Origin: [Actinomadura] parvosata subsp. kistnae
Lineage (GTDB): Bacteria > Actinomycetota > Actinomycetes > Streptosporangiales > Streptosporangiaceae
Direction of reading: 5' to 3'
Assembly (NCBI RefSeq): GCF_900323885.1
Contig: NZ_OOHJ01000030.1
Location: 248,001-312,000 of the forward strand
DNA: 64,000 bases
Shown here in pieces: positions 51,341 to 60,359 of the stretch (positions within the stretch are counted from its first letter, which is position 1; every line of letters starts with the position of its first letter). The notes below the pieces were generated by a model. The model was not told the origin of the DNA and did no database searches. It was given only the letters and a program-made list of their open reading frames with translations. Both the position numbers and the translations under genes were made by a program.

Positions 51341-52657
51341 CTATGCGAGGCCGGCGAGCTCGTCACGCAGGTAGGCGACGAGTTCGTCGAGGTCGGGGAC
51401 GCTGTCGGGGTCGGCGATGACGGTGATGGCGACCGTGCCGGCGTAGGAGAGGATCTCGAAGCTCACCGTCACGTTGCCGTTCTCGGCGACCGCCACCGGG
51501 ATGATCTCGCGGATGGGGGCGCCGGCGAAGGCCAGCGGGCGGTCGGGGCCGCGGACGTTGCTGACGAGGGTGTGGATGCGGCGCTGGCGGCGCAGGTAGC
51601 GGCGGTAGAGCCCGAGCGCGGCCAGCAGCCGGAACACCGGGCCGAACAGATCGGCCGCGGAGGCGGTCGCGGCCTGCTTCTTGCGCTCGGCGAGCAGGGT
51701 GGCGATGCGCGCCATGCGGGGCCCGGGATCGCCGGCGGCGGGCAGGGCGGTGATCAGCACGCCGAAGCGGTTGCCGAGCTCGGTGGAGGTGGTGCTGCGC
51801 CGGGCCGACACCGGCACCGAGACCGACAGGGCGCAGACGTGCTCGCCCCGCCGTTGCAGGAGCCTGCTCAGCGCTCCCGTGACGGCCGTCAGGAGGGCGT
51901 CGTTGACGGTGCAGCCGTGGCGGTGGGCCGCCGCCCGCAGGGGCGCGAGGCCGGTCCGTACAACGGCGAAGGTGCGGCGGGGGCCGGTCGGCCGCAGCAG
52001 CGAGCACCGCGCGATGGGCTCCGGGCTCAGCCCGCCGGTGGCCGCGAGGGCGGTCTTCGCGTCCCGCCAGAAGGTTGGTACGCGGCCGATGGATCGCAGG
52101 CGTTCGGTGAAGGCGTCGGCCGCCAGGCGCGGCAGGGACGGCCGAGGTTGCGGGAAGCCGGCGGGCGGCGGCCGTTGCTCGGGGTCGGCCAGCGCCGCGA
52201 GCAGGGCGAGCCCGCCGATCCCGTCGGCCAGCACGTGGTCGAGCACGACGATCAGCGCCACCGCACCGTCGCTCAGCCCGGTGACGAAGACCGCCGTCCA
52301 CCGCGATGGCGGCAGCGGGCCGGTCAGCATGGCGGCGGCCACGTCCAGCAGCGCCCGCTCGTCCCCCGGCGCGGGGCACTCGGCCACGCGCACGTGCAGC
52401 CGGAGGTCGAAGCGCGGATCGTCCACCCACACCGGGCGGCCGGCGCCGAACGGCACCCGTACCAGCCGCCGCCGGAGCCTCGGCACGGAGCGGATCCACT
52501 CGGCCAGCAGCGCCGAGGCCCGCGTCACCTCGAATCCCGGCCCCGGCTCCAGCATCAGGACGGCGCCGGCCCGCTGTGACAGCGCGCCGCCCGCCCCCAT
52601 GGCCAGCATGGCGACATCGGCGGGGCTGGCACGATCGACGGGCCCCCTCACGTTCAT
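51341..52657 (-). CDS. wax ester synthase/diacylglycerol acyltransferase (WS/DGAT) family
   Basis: A 438-residue acyltransferase that would esterify diacylglycerol or alcohols with acyl-CoA to form storage lipid. The N-terminal domain holds VVLDHVLADGIGG; the usual HHxxxDG is here DHVLADG, so the first His is Asp and the second, catalytic one is kept. The second domain has NDALLTAVTGALSR and LVSNVRGPDRPLAFAGA. In M. tuberculosis tgs1 is a DosR target. It starts by 4-base overlap with the DUF1918 gene. Confidence 0.85.
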   Translation of the reverse strand: MNVRGPVDRASPADVAMLAMGAGGALSQRAGAVLMLEPGPGFEVTRASALLAEWIRSVPRLRRRLVRVPFGAGRPVWVDDPRFDLRLHVRVAECPAPGDERALLDVAAAMLTGPLPPSRWTAVFVTGLSDGAVALIVVLDHVLADGIGGLALLAALADPEQRPPPAGFPQPRPSLPRLAADAFTERLRSIGRVPTFWRDAKTALAATGGLSPEPIARCSLLRPTGPRRTFAVVRTGLAPLRAAAHRHGCTVNDALLTAVTGALSRLLQRRGEHVCALSVSVPVSARRSTTSTELGNRFGVLITALPAAGDPGPRMARIATLLAERKKQAATASAADLFGPVFRLLAALGLYRRYLRRQRRIHTLVSNVRGPDRPLAFAGAPIREIIPVAVAENGNVTVSFEILSYAGTVAITVIADPDSVPDLDELVAYLRDELAGLA

Positions 52658-52845
52658 CGGTGACCGGGGACGACGCGCGCGTCCGGCCCGGGGTAGACGA
52701 GGGACTCGCGCCCGTTGTCCAGCCAGCGCACCTGGTAGGGAGGCGAGCCGTCGGCGTGCTCCACGCCCACGACGAAGCCCTCCCGGCGGAGGTTGCCGCC
52801 GTACGTGCCCTCCACGATCAGCCGGTCACCCACGGTCGCTTTCAT
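52654..52845 (-). CDS. DUF1918-family small protein
   Basis: A 63-residue protein: MKATVGDRLIVEGTYGGN, then REGFVVGVEHADGSPPYQV and RWLDNGRESLVYPGPDARV, the DUF1918 SH3-like fold of unknown function, common in actinobacteria. GAGGAGCTCGCC supports the ATG. It is first in an operon with the WS/DGAT gene. Confidence 0.88.
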   Translation of the reverse strand: MKATVGDRLIVEGTYGGNLRREGFVVGVEHADGSPPYQVRWLDNGRESLVYPGPDARVVPGHR

Positions 52846-52922
52846 GGCGAGCTCCTCTTGTCGCTGTGAGCAGGATGGCTGTCATCCCGGCTCCAGCCTC
52901 CGGCCTCCGGCTCGCGCGTGGC

Positions 52923-52960
52923 AGGGCCGGAGGTCGGGGAACAGGCGGGACGTTCGTCCC
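52923..52960. promoter_or_regulatory. two DosR-like boxes upstream of DUF1918-WS/DGAT
   Basis: GGGCCGGAGGTCGG (52923-52936) and GGGACGTTCGTCCC (52947-52960), 78 and 102 bases from the start. The second has perfect outer arms. Confidence 0.75.
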
Positions 52961-52961
52961 C

Positions 52962-54364
52962 TCACGTCCGGACGAGCTCCAGCTTGGCGATCTTGCCGTT
53001 GGCCGTCTTGGGCAGCGCGTCGCGGATCTCGACGTAACGCGGGTACTTGTAGGCGGCCAGGCGATCCCTGCAGTAGGCGATCAGCTCCGCCCGCGTGGCG
53101 GGCTCGCCGGGCTTGAGCGACACGTACGCGGCGACCTCCTCCCCCAGCCGCGCGTCCGGGACGCCCACGACGGCGGCCTCGGCGACGGCCGGGTGATGGT
53201 AGAGGATCTCCTCCACCTCGCGCGGGTGGACGTTGTAGCCGCCGCGGATGATCAGCTCCTTCTTGCGGTCGATGATGAAGAAGAAGCCGTCCTCGTCGAC
53301 GTAGCCGAGGTCGCCGGTGTGCAACCAGCCGCCCGCCATGGCCTCGGCGGTCGCCTCCGGCTGGCCGTGGTAGCCCTTCATGACGTGGAAGCCGCGGGTG
53401 ACGAGCTCGCCGACGTGCTCGCGGCCGGGCGGCAGCCGGTTGCCCTGCTCGTCCCAGATCTGCGTCTCGGTGCCCCAGATGGGCTTGCCGACGCTGTAGG
53501 CGCGCCGCTCGGCGGCGCTGATGTTGAACGTGGTCGTCGCGGCGGTCTCGGTCAGGCCGTAGCCCTCCAGGACGATGACGCCGAAGCGCTCCTCGAAGGC
53601 GTCCAGGACGTGGGCCGGGATGGCGGCGCCGCCGGAGATCGCCACGCGCAGCGAGGAGGTGTCGTACCGGTCGAGCTTGGGGTGCTCCAGCACGGCCACG
53701 AACATGGTGGGCACGCCCTCGAAGATGGTGACGCGGTCGCGCTGGATCGCCTCCAGGGCGGCCCCGGCGTCGAAGCGCGGCACGAGGGAGAGCGTGCAGC
53801 CGAAGCGCGCCGCCACGTTCAGGATGCTCGACAGGCCGAACACGTGGAACATCGGCAGGATCGTCAGGACGACGTCGTCGGCGCGCACGTCGAACAGCCG
53901 GCCCGGGATGTCGGCGTTCATGTAGAGCTGCAGGTGTGTCAGCTCCGCGCCCTTCGGCACGCCGGTGGTGCCCGAGGTGAACACGATGGCCGCGGTGTCG
54001 GAGCCCTCGGTGGGGACGAGCGGCCGACGGTCGGCCGCCGTTGCGTCCAGGTGATGAGCGCGCGCGCCCGGGAGCCGCCCAGGCAGTAGGCGACCTCCCG
54101 GGCCTTGAGCAGCGGGTTCAGCGGAACGACGACGGCCCCGTTCTTGAGGATGCCGAAGTAGGCCACCACGAATTCGGGGATGTTGGGCAGTTGCAGCCCG
54201 ACGGCGTCGCCGGGGCGAACGCCCAGGACGGCCAGGCCCTCGGCGACCGCGTCGGACAGCACGTCCAGCTCGGCGTAGGTCATGGCGCCGCCGTCATGGC
54301 GGATGGCCGCCTTGCCGGGCGCGGCCTTCGCCGATTCGCGCAGGATGACGGCGAGGTTGAACAT
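52962..54364 (-). pseudogene. acyl-CoA synthetase (FadD-like) with internal deletion and frame change
   Basis: The first 95 residues (MFNLAVILRESAKAAPGKAA to ARALITW) and the last 350 (LVPTEGSDTAAIVFTSGTTG onward, with YGLTETAATTTF, GWLHTGDLGYVDEDG, KTANGKIAKLELV) are a normal fatty-acid-CoA ligase. They lie in different frames, joined near 54035-54045. Family members have about 50 residues between these segments; here about 12 remain, so a stretch of about 120 bases is missing too. Start supported by GAAGGAGAAAGCC. It is probably non-functional as a single protein. Confidence 0.78.
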
Positions 54365-55865
54365 GGCTTTCTCCTTCGATCAGGCCGGGTGCGGCTCCGC
54401 GACCCTGGTCCGCGCGGCCCTCGGGCACGCCGCCTGGCGGCACGCGGCCGGGGAGCCGCCGGCGAGGGGCGGAAGGCGAGGCGCAGCCGCCCGGTCTCCC
54501 GCTCGATGCCGCGGGCGAGCCCTTCGACCTCGGGCGCGCTGTCGTAGTCGCCGGTTACGCCGAAGGTGACCTGGTCGCAGTAGGTGAAGATGGACACGCC
54601 GGTGCGCAGCCGGGTGGCGATGGGGACGTACGGGAGGATTTCCAGGGTTCGCCGGCCGAGCAGGTAGAGGGGCCGGCGCGGCCCGGGGACGTTCGTGGTG
54701 ACGGTGACGATCTGGCGCTGCGGCAGGTGGGCGGCCAGGCGCATGACGGCGGAGACGGGCGGGAACGGCTCGTGTCCCGCCAGCCGGGTGATGGCTTCGC
54801 CGGCCTGCGCCTCACCGCTCGCCTTCAGCTCGGCCAGGTATTCGTGGACGGCGCGGAGCCGGGCCACCGGGTCGTCCAGGTGTACGGGCAGGTAGGGCAG
54901 CAGGAGCGAGATGCGGTTCTCGCACACGCCTTCCTCGCCGGGCGCGCGGACCGAGACGGGGACGAGCGAGCGTACCGCGTGCGGGAGAGGTTCCTCGCCG
55001 CGTTCGCGCAGCAGGGATCGGTACGCCCCGCTGATCGCCGACAGGACCACGTCGTTGAAGGTCACTCCGGCCCGGTGCGCGACGTCCTTGACGTCGTTCA
55101 GCGGCGCGCGGGCCACGGCGTAGCGGCGGTGCTCGCCGATCGGGCCGGTCAGGGTGGAGGCCGTCGCCGGCCGCAGGGCGCCTGCCAGCGGCAGGAGCCC
55201 GCGGCCGCTTCGGCGACGCGGCCGGCGAGAGCGCGCGGCGAGGCCAGTGCCCGGCCGATCAGGCGCGCCTGCTCGACGGGGTTGAGCAGGAGGTCGCGCA
55301 GCGCGTCGGTGGTGAGCCGCAGGGCCGTGGGCTCGTCGTCGGGGTTCCACTCGTCCGCCGGCAGGCCCGGGGTGCCCTCGGGCGACTCGTCGAAGATCAC
55401 GTAGTAGAGGTGGGTGCCGGACACCCCATCCACCATGCAGTGGTGCACCTTCGACACCAGCGCCCAGCGGCCCTGGGCCAGCCCTTCGATCACCCAGTAC
55501 TCCCACAGGGGGTGGGCCCGGTCGAGCCGCTGGGACATGATGTCGCCGATCAGCTCGTTCAGCTGCGCGTCGTCGCCGGGCGGGGGGAGGGCGACGCGAC
55601 GGATGTGGTAGGCGAGGTCGAAGGCGGGGTCGTCCACCCAGACGGGCGGCCCCAGGTCGAGCGGCACCTGCCGCGCCTTCTGCCGGTAGCGCCGCACCAG
55701 CGGCAGCCGGGCGCGGATGGCGTCGAGGAACTCCTGCCGGCCCGGCGGCGGGCCCTCCAGGACGGCGACCGATGAGATCGCCATCGACACCTCGGGCTGC
55801 TCGTCCTCCAGGGTCAGGAACGCCGCGTCGAGCGGGCTCATGTGGTCGGCCATGTTCATCGCCAC
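54280..55865 (-). pseudogene. second WS/DGAT-family acyltransferase, frameshifted
   Basis: The N-terminal half (MADHMSPLDAAFLTLEDEQP; catalytic VHHCMVDGVSG) is in one frame to about 55195. One added base in the G run then gives GLLPLAGALRPATAS and the second half (NDVVLSAISGAYRSLLRERG, TNVPGPRRPLYLLGRR) in another. That frame lacks a stop at the expected length and reads past the start of the FadD-like gene. Start: several Met codons; AAGGTGG 8 bases before ATG 55853 favours that one. Apparent loss of function, or a sequencing error. Confidence 0.75.
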
Positions 55866-55916
55866 CTTGTGTGTGCCGGTTGGCCTCAGCGTCGTGCGAG
55901 GTCAGGAAGGCCCATA

Positions 55917-55930
55917 GGGCACAAGGTCCC
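55917..55930. promoter_or_regulatory. DosR-like box upstream of the frameshifted WS/DGAT gene
   Basis: GGGCACAAGGTCCC (minus strand GGGACCTTGTGCCC), 51 bases from the annotated start. Confidence 0.55.
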
Positions 55931-55943
55931 GGCCCGGGCGCTG

Positions 55944-56744
55944 TTATGCCTGTCGTGCGAACCGATGCCGGGCCGCCTGGACGGCCTGGCTCTCGCCGTC
56001 GAGCCGGCGCAGCACGGCGTCCGCCGTCTCCTGCGGCGCCTCCAGCTGGGGAGTGTGGCCCACCCCGTCCAGGACGATGAGCCGCCAGGACGGATGGGCC
56101 CTGGCCAGCGTGCGGGAGGCGGCGACCGGGACCAGCCGGTCGCGTTCGCCGTGCACGAGCAGCGCGGGCACACGCACCGACCGGGACGCCGCCCGGTACG
56201 ACAGCCCGGTACGACAGCCCGGCCGCCGTCCGCACGACCGATCGGGCCGCCCGCAGGAAGTCCTGGCCGGCATCGCCCGGTGGCGGGCCATGGCGAGCGT
56301 TCCCAGCCAGGGCATGCCGTACAGTGCGAAGACGGCGGCCACCATCGGGTCCGGCAGGGCCCGGCCGAACGGTCCCGCCACGTCGAGCAGCACCAGGCCC
56401 GCCACCGCGTCGGGGTTCGCGGCCGCTTCCAGCAGCGAGATCATGCCGCCCATCGAGTTGCCCATGAGGATCACCGGCACGCCGGCGACCCGCTCGACGA
56501 AGCGGTGCAGCAGCAGCCGGTCGGCCGCGGCACCGGACCGCCGCTCGCGTGCGCGGGTCAGGCCGTGCCCGGCCAGGTCGGGCGCCAGCAGGCGGCACCG
56601 GCCGGTGAGCAGCGGCGCGATGGCGAGCCAGTTCAGCGCCGAGCCGCTGAGCCCGTGGACCGCGACCACGACCGGCCCGTCGTGCGGGCCGCCGAAGTCC
56701 AGGTAGTGAACGCGATCTCCGGGATCGGCCCAGAGGACGGCCAT
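55944..56744 (-). CDS. alpha/beta hydrolase with a scrambled central segment
   Basis: A 266-residue alpha/beta-fold protein: VVAVHGLSGSALNW (oxyanion region), nucleophile elbow MGNSMGGM (Ser), VHGERDRLVPVAAS (Asp region) and DGVGHTPQLEAP (catalytic His). Residues about 150-185 are nonsense: after RHRAM the true frame is DAGQDFLRAARSVVRTAAGL. A lost base near 56265 and a 13-bp tandem duplication (56192-56217) together put the frame back. The catalytic triad survives, but the lid region is altered. Confidence 0.7.
   Translation of the reverse strand: MAVLWADPGDRVHYLDFGGPHDGPVVVAVHGLSGSALNWLAIAPLLTGRCRLLAPDLAGHGLTRARERRSGAAADRLLLHRFVERVAGVPVILMGNSMGGMISLLEAAANPDAVAGLVLLDVAGPFGRALPDPMVAAVFALYGMPWLGTLAMARHRAMPARTSCGRPDRSCGRRPGCRTGLSYRAASRSVRVPALLVHGERDRLVPVAASRTLARAHPSWRLIVLDGVGHTPQLEAPQETADAVLRRLDGESQAVQAARHRFARQA
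56192..56217. repeat. 13-bp tandem duplication inside the hydrolase gene
   Basis: CCCGGTACGACAG occurs twice head to tail. Removing one copy, with one base added near 56265, gives a continuous normal hydrolase sequence. So +13 and -1 sum to +12, an in-frame outcome. Confidence 0.85.
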
Positions 56745-56774
56745 GGGTTCATGGGGGCCTCACCCAGCCGGGGG

Positions 56775-57611
56775 TCAGGATCGGGGACCGGACAGCACGG
56801 CGACCGGGCAGCGAGCCCGATGCAGGATCGCGTGGCTGACCGAGCCGAGCACCGCGGAGGTGAATCCGGTCAGGCCGCGCGAGCCCACGACCAGCAGCCC
56901 GGCGGTACGCGAGGCCTCGGCCAGGGCGGGCACCGGGTGCCGGTGCACCCGCGACTCGACAATCTCGACCTGCGGGTACTTCTCCCGCCAGAGCGCCAGG
57001 CGACTGCCTGCGCCATCGGCGTTCGGGGCGGCAGGGGCCGTATCCCGCCGGGTGCGGGGCGAGGGCGGGGAACGGCACGGCATGGATCACGCAGAGCCTC
57101 GTCCTCCGGGCCGACGCCTGCTCCAGCGCGTACTCCAGCGCCGCCTGCGCGTGCGGGAGCCGTCGTCGCCGACCACGACGTCATCGCCGGAATCGGCGTG
57201 GAGCGACCTGACCACCACCAGAGGGCAACCCGTGTGCCCCGCGAGGCCGAGCCCGGCCGAGCCCAGCACCATGCCGGTGAACCCGCCCAGACCTCTGCTG
57301 CCCACCACCAGGGTGTCGGCCGTTTCCGCCTCGCCGCGCAGCCTCGGCAGCACAGCGCCCGTGACCAGGGCGGTCGTGACGGTCACCGCGGGTGCGACCG
57401 CTCGCGCCCGCGCGGCGGCGTTGCCCAGCAGGACATGGCACCGCTCGGTCAGGGTCTCCACACCGTTCGACGGGTGTTCGGGAGCCCACGGCTCACGTAC
57501 GTGGACGATCCGCAGCGGCCGCTTCCTGAGGCCGGCGTCCTCGGCCGCCCACGCCAGGGCCGCCGTCGCCGTCGGCGATCCGTCGAAGCCCACCACGACA
57601 GCTCTGTCCAT
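56775..57611 (-). pseudogene. universal stress protein 5, frameshifted
   Basis: The first domain is intact (MDRAVVVGFDGSPTAT; GSRGLGGFTGMVLGSAG). At about 57155-57165, after VVVGDDGS, the frame shifts; one added C restores PHAQAALEYALEQASARR. A second shift precedes LALWREKYPQVEIVESRV, after which the second domain ends normally (GSRGLTGFTSAVLGSVSHA). ATG 57611 has AAAGGAGGAGGACGGTG. No DosR-like box in the short gap to hsp20, so it is likely transcribed from that promoter. Confidence 0.75.
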
Positions 57612-57679
57612 CACCGTCCTCCTCCTTTGAGGTGAGGCGGCGGGCGCGGGCGGGCGCCACCGCCCGCGCCCGCCAGGCG

Positions 57680-58093
57680 TCAGTGCTCGACGGTGATCCG
57701 CCGGCCCTCGGCCTTCTTCTCCTCGGCCAGCCCCACGCTGACCTCCAGGACGCCGCCCTTGTAGACGGCCTTGACGTCATCGGTCCTGGCCGTGGCGGGC
57801 AGCGTCACCGTCCGCGAGAGCGACCCGTAGGCGAACTCGGAGCGGTGCGGCTCGGCGGACTTGCGGGTCTTCTCCGCCCGGATGTGCAGCATGCCGCCGT
57901 CCACCGTGACCTCGACGTCCTTGTCGGGGTCGATGCCGGGCAGCTCGGCACGCAGCACGTACCGGCCGTCGGCGATGTAGTCCTCGACCCGGACGATCTG
58001 GCCGAACGGCCGGAACCCGAACATCGGGCTCTCCATCCACTCCAGCAGCTCCGGGAACGGGAACCTGATGTCTCTCCGCTCAGGGAGGTTCAT
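57680..58093 (-). CDS. hsp20: Hsp20/alpha-crystallin family small heat-shock protein
   Basis: A 137-residue chaperone with a full alpha-crystallin domain (about 40-135): EDYIADGRYVLRAELPGIDP, RSEFAYGSLSRTVTLPA, and YKGGVLEVSVGL with the GVLxV strand. The N-terminus (RRDIRFPFPELLEWME) resembles mycobacterial HspX/Acr, a key DosR-regulon product. GGAAGGAGGCTGCG fixes the ATG. Two DosR-like boxes upstream, one with perfect arms. Confidence 0.92.
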   Translation of the reverse strand: MNLPERRDIRFPFPELLEWMESPMFGFRPFGQIVRVEDYIADGRYVLRAELPGIDPDKDVEVTVDGGMLHIRAEKTRKSAEPHRSEFAYGSLSRTVTLPATARTDDVKAVYKGGVLEVSVGLAEEKKAEGRRITVEH

Positions 58094-58181
58094 CGCAGCC
58101 TCCTTCCGTGGGACCCGATCCCACATTCCCAGGCCACACCTGGAGGGATCGCCTCTCCAGAGGAGAAGGCCCCGCGCCGCC

Positions 58182-58228
58182 GGGACCATCGTCACCTCCG
58201 CAGGATCCAGACGCGGGACTTTCGTCCC
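58182..58228. promoter_or_regulatory. two DosR-like boxes between hsp20 and the 29-aa membrane peptide
   Basis: GGGACCATCGTCAC (58182-58195) and GGGACTTTCGTCCC (58215-58228). The second is the best match to the consensus in the window; it is 122 bases from hsp20 (minus) and 62 bases from the ATG at 58291 (plus). Confidence 0.8.
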
Positions 58229-58290
58229 TGGCGCCGGCGGTGCTGATGACCTGGGCTTGAAGTGTCTGACCCGTTGGAAGGGAGGCCACC

Positions 58291-58380
58291 ATGGATTGGC
58301 CCCTCGCGATCGTCCTCGTCTCGGTGATCATCGCCGTCATGGTGATCATCACGTCGCTCATCGCCAGGCCGAAGAGGTAA
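58291..58380 (+). CDS. 29-residue single-span membrane peptide
   Basis: MDWPLAIVLVSVIIAVMVII followed by TSLIARPKR and TAA: one strongly hydrophobic helix and a basic tail, which predicts a small bitopic membrane protein with the tail in the cytoplasm. GGAAGGGAGGCCACC directly before the ATG and a DosR-like box 62 bases upstream make expression likely. Small peptides of this type often modulate membrane complexes; no partner is known. Confidence 0.65.
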   Translation: MDWPLAIVLVSVIIAVMVIITSLIARPKR

Positions 58381-58398
58381 CGCGTGGCCGGGACGGGC

Positions 58399-58422
58399 GC
58401 ACGGGGGCTCCGGCTCCCGTGC
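58399..58422. terminator. hairpin after the 29-residue peptide gene
   Basis: GCACGGG and CCCGTGC (7 bp) around a 10-base loop, 18 bases after the TAA. Confidence 0.55.
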
Positions 58423-58435
58423 GTCCTTCGTTTCC

Positions 58436-58461
58436 AGGACCTTCGGCGGGACGTCCGGCCC
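58436..58461. promoter_or_regulatory. two abutting DosR-like boxes upstream of the Acg-type gene
   Basis: AGGACCTTCGGCGG (58436-58449) and GGGACGTCCGGCCC (58448-58461) overlap by two bases; the nearer ends 49 bases before the ATG. Confidence 0.65.
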
Positions 58462-58510
58462 TGACGCTTCGCCGCTCGCAAGGCCAGCGTTGATGGCAGG
58501 GAGGTGTGCC

Positions 58511-59452
58511 ATGACGATTCCCGCCCCCGCCGTCAGCCTCGCGATCAGACGGCTCCTCTTGGCGGCCGGCCAGGCCCCGTCGATTCTCAACACCCAGCCG
58601 TGGCGCTTTCAGGTGCGCGACGGCCAGATCATCGACCTGCTGGCGGACTGGGACCGGTGGTTGCCGGTGAGCGACCCGCGCGGACGTTCCCTGCACGTGA
58701 GCTGCGGGGCCGCGCTGTACAACCTGCGCATCGCGGCTCGCGCGGCCGGTCGGCAACCGACCGTCCGCCTGCTGCCCGATCTCGATCACGCGCCGGAGGT
58801 ACTGGCCCGCCTCGACCTCTCCGAACGCGAGCGGGCCACCGCCGAGGCCAGGCGGCTGTACGAGCTGATCCCGCAGCGGCGCACCAGCAGAGTGCCGTTC
58901 GACGAACGCCCTCTTCCGCCCCGGGCGATGACCGACCTGCGTACGGCCGCCTCGGCCGAGCGCGCCCGGCTGCTCTTCCTGGACCAGCGCAGCGCCACCG
59001 ACCTCCTCGACTACGCCGCCATCGCGCAGGACCGGCTGGCCGGCGACGCCGCCTACCTCGCGGAGCTCGCGGCCTGGAGCACCGGCGAGGGCGTGCCCGC
59101 GTACGTGCGGGGACCGCAGGCGAGCGGCGACGTGGATCCCGTCCGCGACTTCGGCCACCGCACGGGCAGGGCCCGCTTCGAGCCGCACCCGCGCCTGGCC
59201 GTGCTCACCACGGCCGGGGACGAGCCGATCGACTGGCTGCGGGCGGGGCAGGCGTTGCAGCACGTGCTCCTGGTGGCCGCCGGGCACTCGCTCTCGGCGT
59301 CCTTCCTCAACCAGCCGCTCGACCTGCGCGACATGCGGCACCGCACCGACCCCCGGCACCGGCGCGGCCACCCCCAGATGATCATGCGGCTCGGTCACGG
59401 CCCGGCGGTCCCCCGCGCCCCGCGCCGCCCCGTCACCGAGCTCCTGGCCTGA
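58511..59452 (+). CDS. Acg-family nitroreductase-like protein
   Basis: A 313-residue protein like M. tuberculosis Acg/Rv2032, Rv3127 and Rv3131: APSILNTQPWRFQVRDGQII at the start and QRRTSRVPFDERPLPPRA mid-protein. Family members resemble FMN nitroreductases fused as an intramolecular pair; the mycobacterial one may hold rather than use flavin. All three mycobacterial genes are DosR targets. GGGAGGTGTGCC supports ATG 58511. Confidence 0.85.
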   Translation: MTIPAPAVSLAIRRLLLAAGQAPSILNTQPWRFQVRDGQIIDLLADWDRWLPVSDPRGRSLHVSCGAALYNLRIAARAAGRQPTVRLLPDLDHAPEVLARLDLSERERATAEARRLYELIPQRRTSRVPFDERPLPPRAMTDLRTAASAERARLLFLDQRSATDLLDYAAIAQDRLAGDAAYLAELAAWSTGEGVPAYVRGPQASGDVDPVRDFGHRTGRARFEPHPRLAVLTTAGDEPIDWLRAGQALQHVLLVAAGHSLSASFLNQPLDLRDMRHRTDPRHRRGHPQMIMRLGHGPAVPRAPRRPVTELLA

Positions 59453-59539
59453 CCAACGACGCCCGCTCCGCGGACCTCCGCCCTACCACCGCCGCCGAGC
59501 CCGCACTGCGATGAAGGCACGACCCCAAGGAGGAGCACG

Positions 59540-59632
59540 ATGCACGTCACCGTCAACGAGGTCATGACCCGCGGGGTCATCTCGGTCCACGAGGCCACCC
59601 CGTTCAAGGACATCGCCGAAACGCTCATGGAG
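59540..59632 (+). pseudogene. truncated CBS-domain protein at the island edge
   Basis: MHVTVNEVMTRGVISVHEAT then PFKDIAETLM matches the first 30 residues of the CBS/BON proteins at 19933 and 33987, with AAGGAGGAGCACG before the ATG. From about 59630 the sequence leaves the family (EQAAALPAASSAAW) and stops at 63 codons. No DosR-like box lies directly upstream; the nearest is before the Acg gene. This marks a recombination or deletion junction. Confidence 0.75.
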
Positions 59633-59807
59633 CAAGCAGCCGCTCTCCCCGCCGCCAGTTCGGCGGCCTGGGCGGCGTTGCCCGGGCTGAAGACAAGGTC
59701 GGGGTGCGGCCGGCTGTGCGCCTCGTCTTGACCACGACTCCCTCGTGTAACCCTTCTCCTGGTTTCTGACCAAAGAGGGGTGTTAGTCGACGAAGGGAGC
59801 ATGGCCG

Positions 59808-60359
59808 GTGCGTCTCAAACAGGCAGAGATCGCCACGGATCACGTCGCGTTCGAAGCCTTCTACCGGCGGCATGTCGATGCGGTCACCCGCTTCCTCGCC
59901 CGGCGCGTCGATGACCCGCACACGGTCGCCGACCTGGTGGCCGAGGTCTTCATGGCAGTGCTCGATTCGGCGCACACCTACCGGCCGGAGCTGGGCAGCG
60001 AGCTGGCCTGGCTGTACGGCGTGGCGCGCAAGACGCTCTCGACCGAGCGGCGCCGGGCGTTCAAGGAGTCCCGGCTGCAGAACCGGGTGAACGGGCGGCG
60101 GGTGCTGGACACCGACGACGTGGCCCGGCTCGAAGAGCGCATCGACGCGGAGCGGGCCGCCAGGCGGCTTCTCAAGGCCATGTCCGACCTGCCGGAAAGC
60201 GGCCGCGCCGTACTGGAACTGGTCGTCATCGACCAGCTCACGGTCGCCGAAGCGGCGATGGCCCTGGGCATCAGGACGGGAACCGCCAAGGTACGGCTGC
60301 ACCGCGCCCGCCGCATGTTGAAAGAGCTCCCCTTCGTCATGGAAGGAACACCAGGATGA
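59808..60359 (+). CDS. ECF-type RNA polymerase sigma factor
   Basis: A 183-residue sigma factor with only regions 2 (FEAFYRRHVDAVTRFLARRV, VAEVFMAVLD, AWLYGVARKTL) and 4 (LPESGRAVLELVVIDQLTVA, GIRTGTAKVRLHRARRML). GTG start with GAAGGGAGC upstream. It overlaps the next gene by 4 bases (ATGA), the normal pairing of an ECF factor and its membrane-bound regulator. No DosR-like box in front. Confidence 0.9.
   Translation: MRLKQAEIATDHVAFEAFYRRHVDAVTRFLARRVDDPHTVADLVAEVFMAVLDSAHTYRPELGSELAWLYGVARKTLSTERRRAFKESRLQNRVNGRRVLDTDDVARLEERIDAERAARRLLKAMSDLPESGRAVLELVVIDQLTVAEAAMALGIRTGTAKVRLHRARRMLKELPFVMEGTPG

Noticed and set aside
59540..59731. 63-codon reading as a functional CBS protein
   Set aside because: Only the first 30 residues match; a CBS domain needs about 55-60, so it cannot fold as one.
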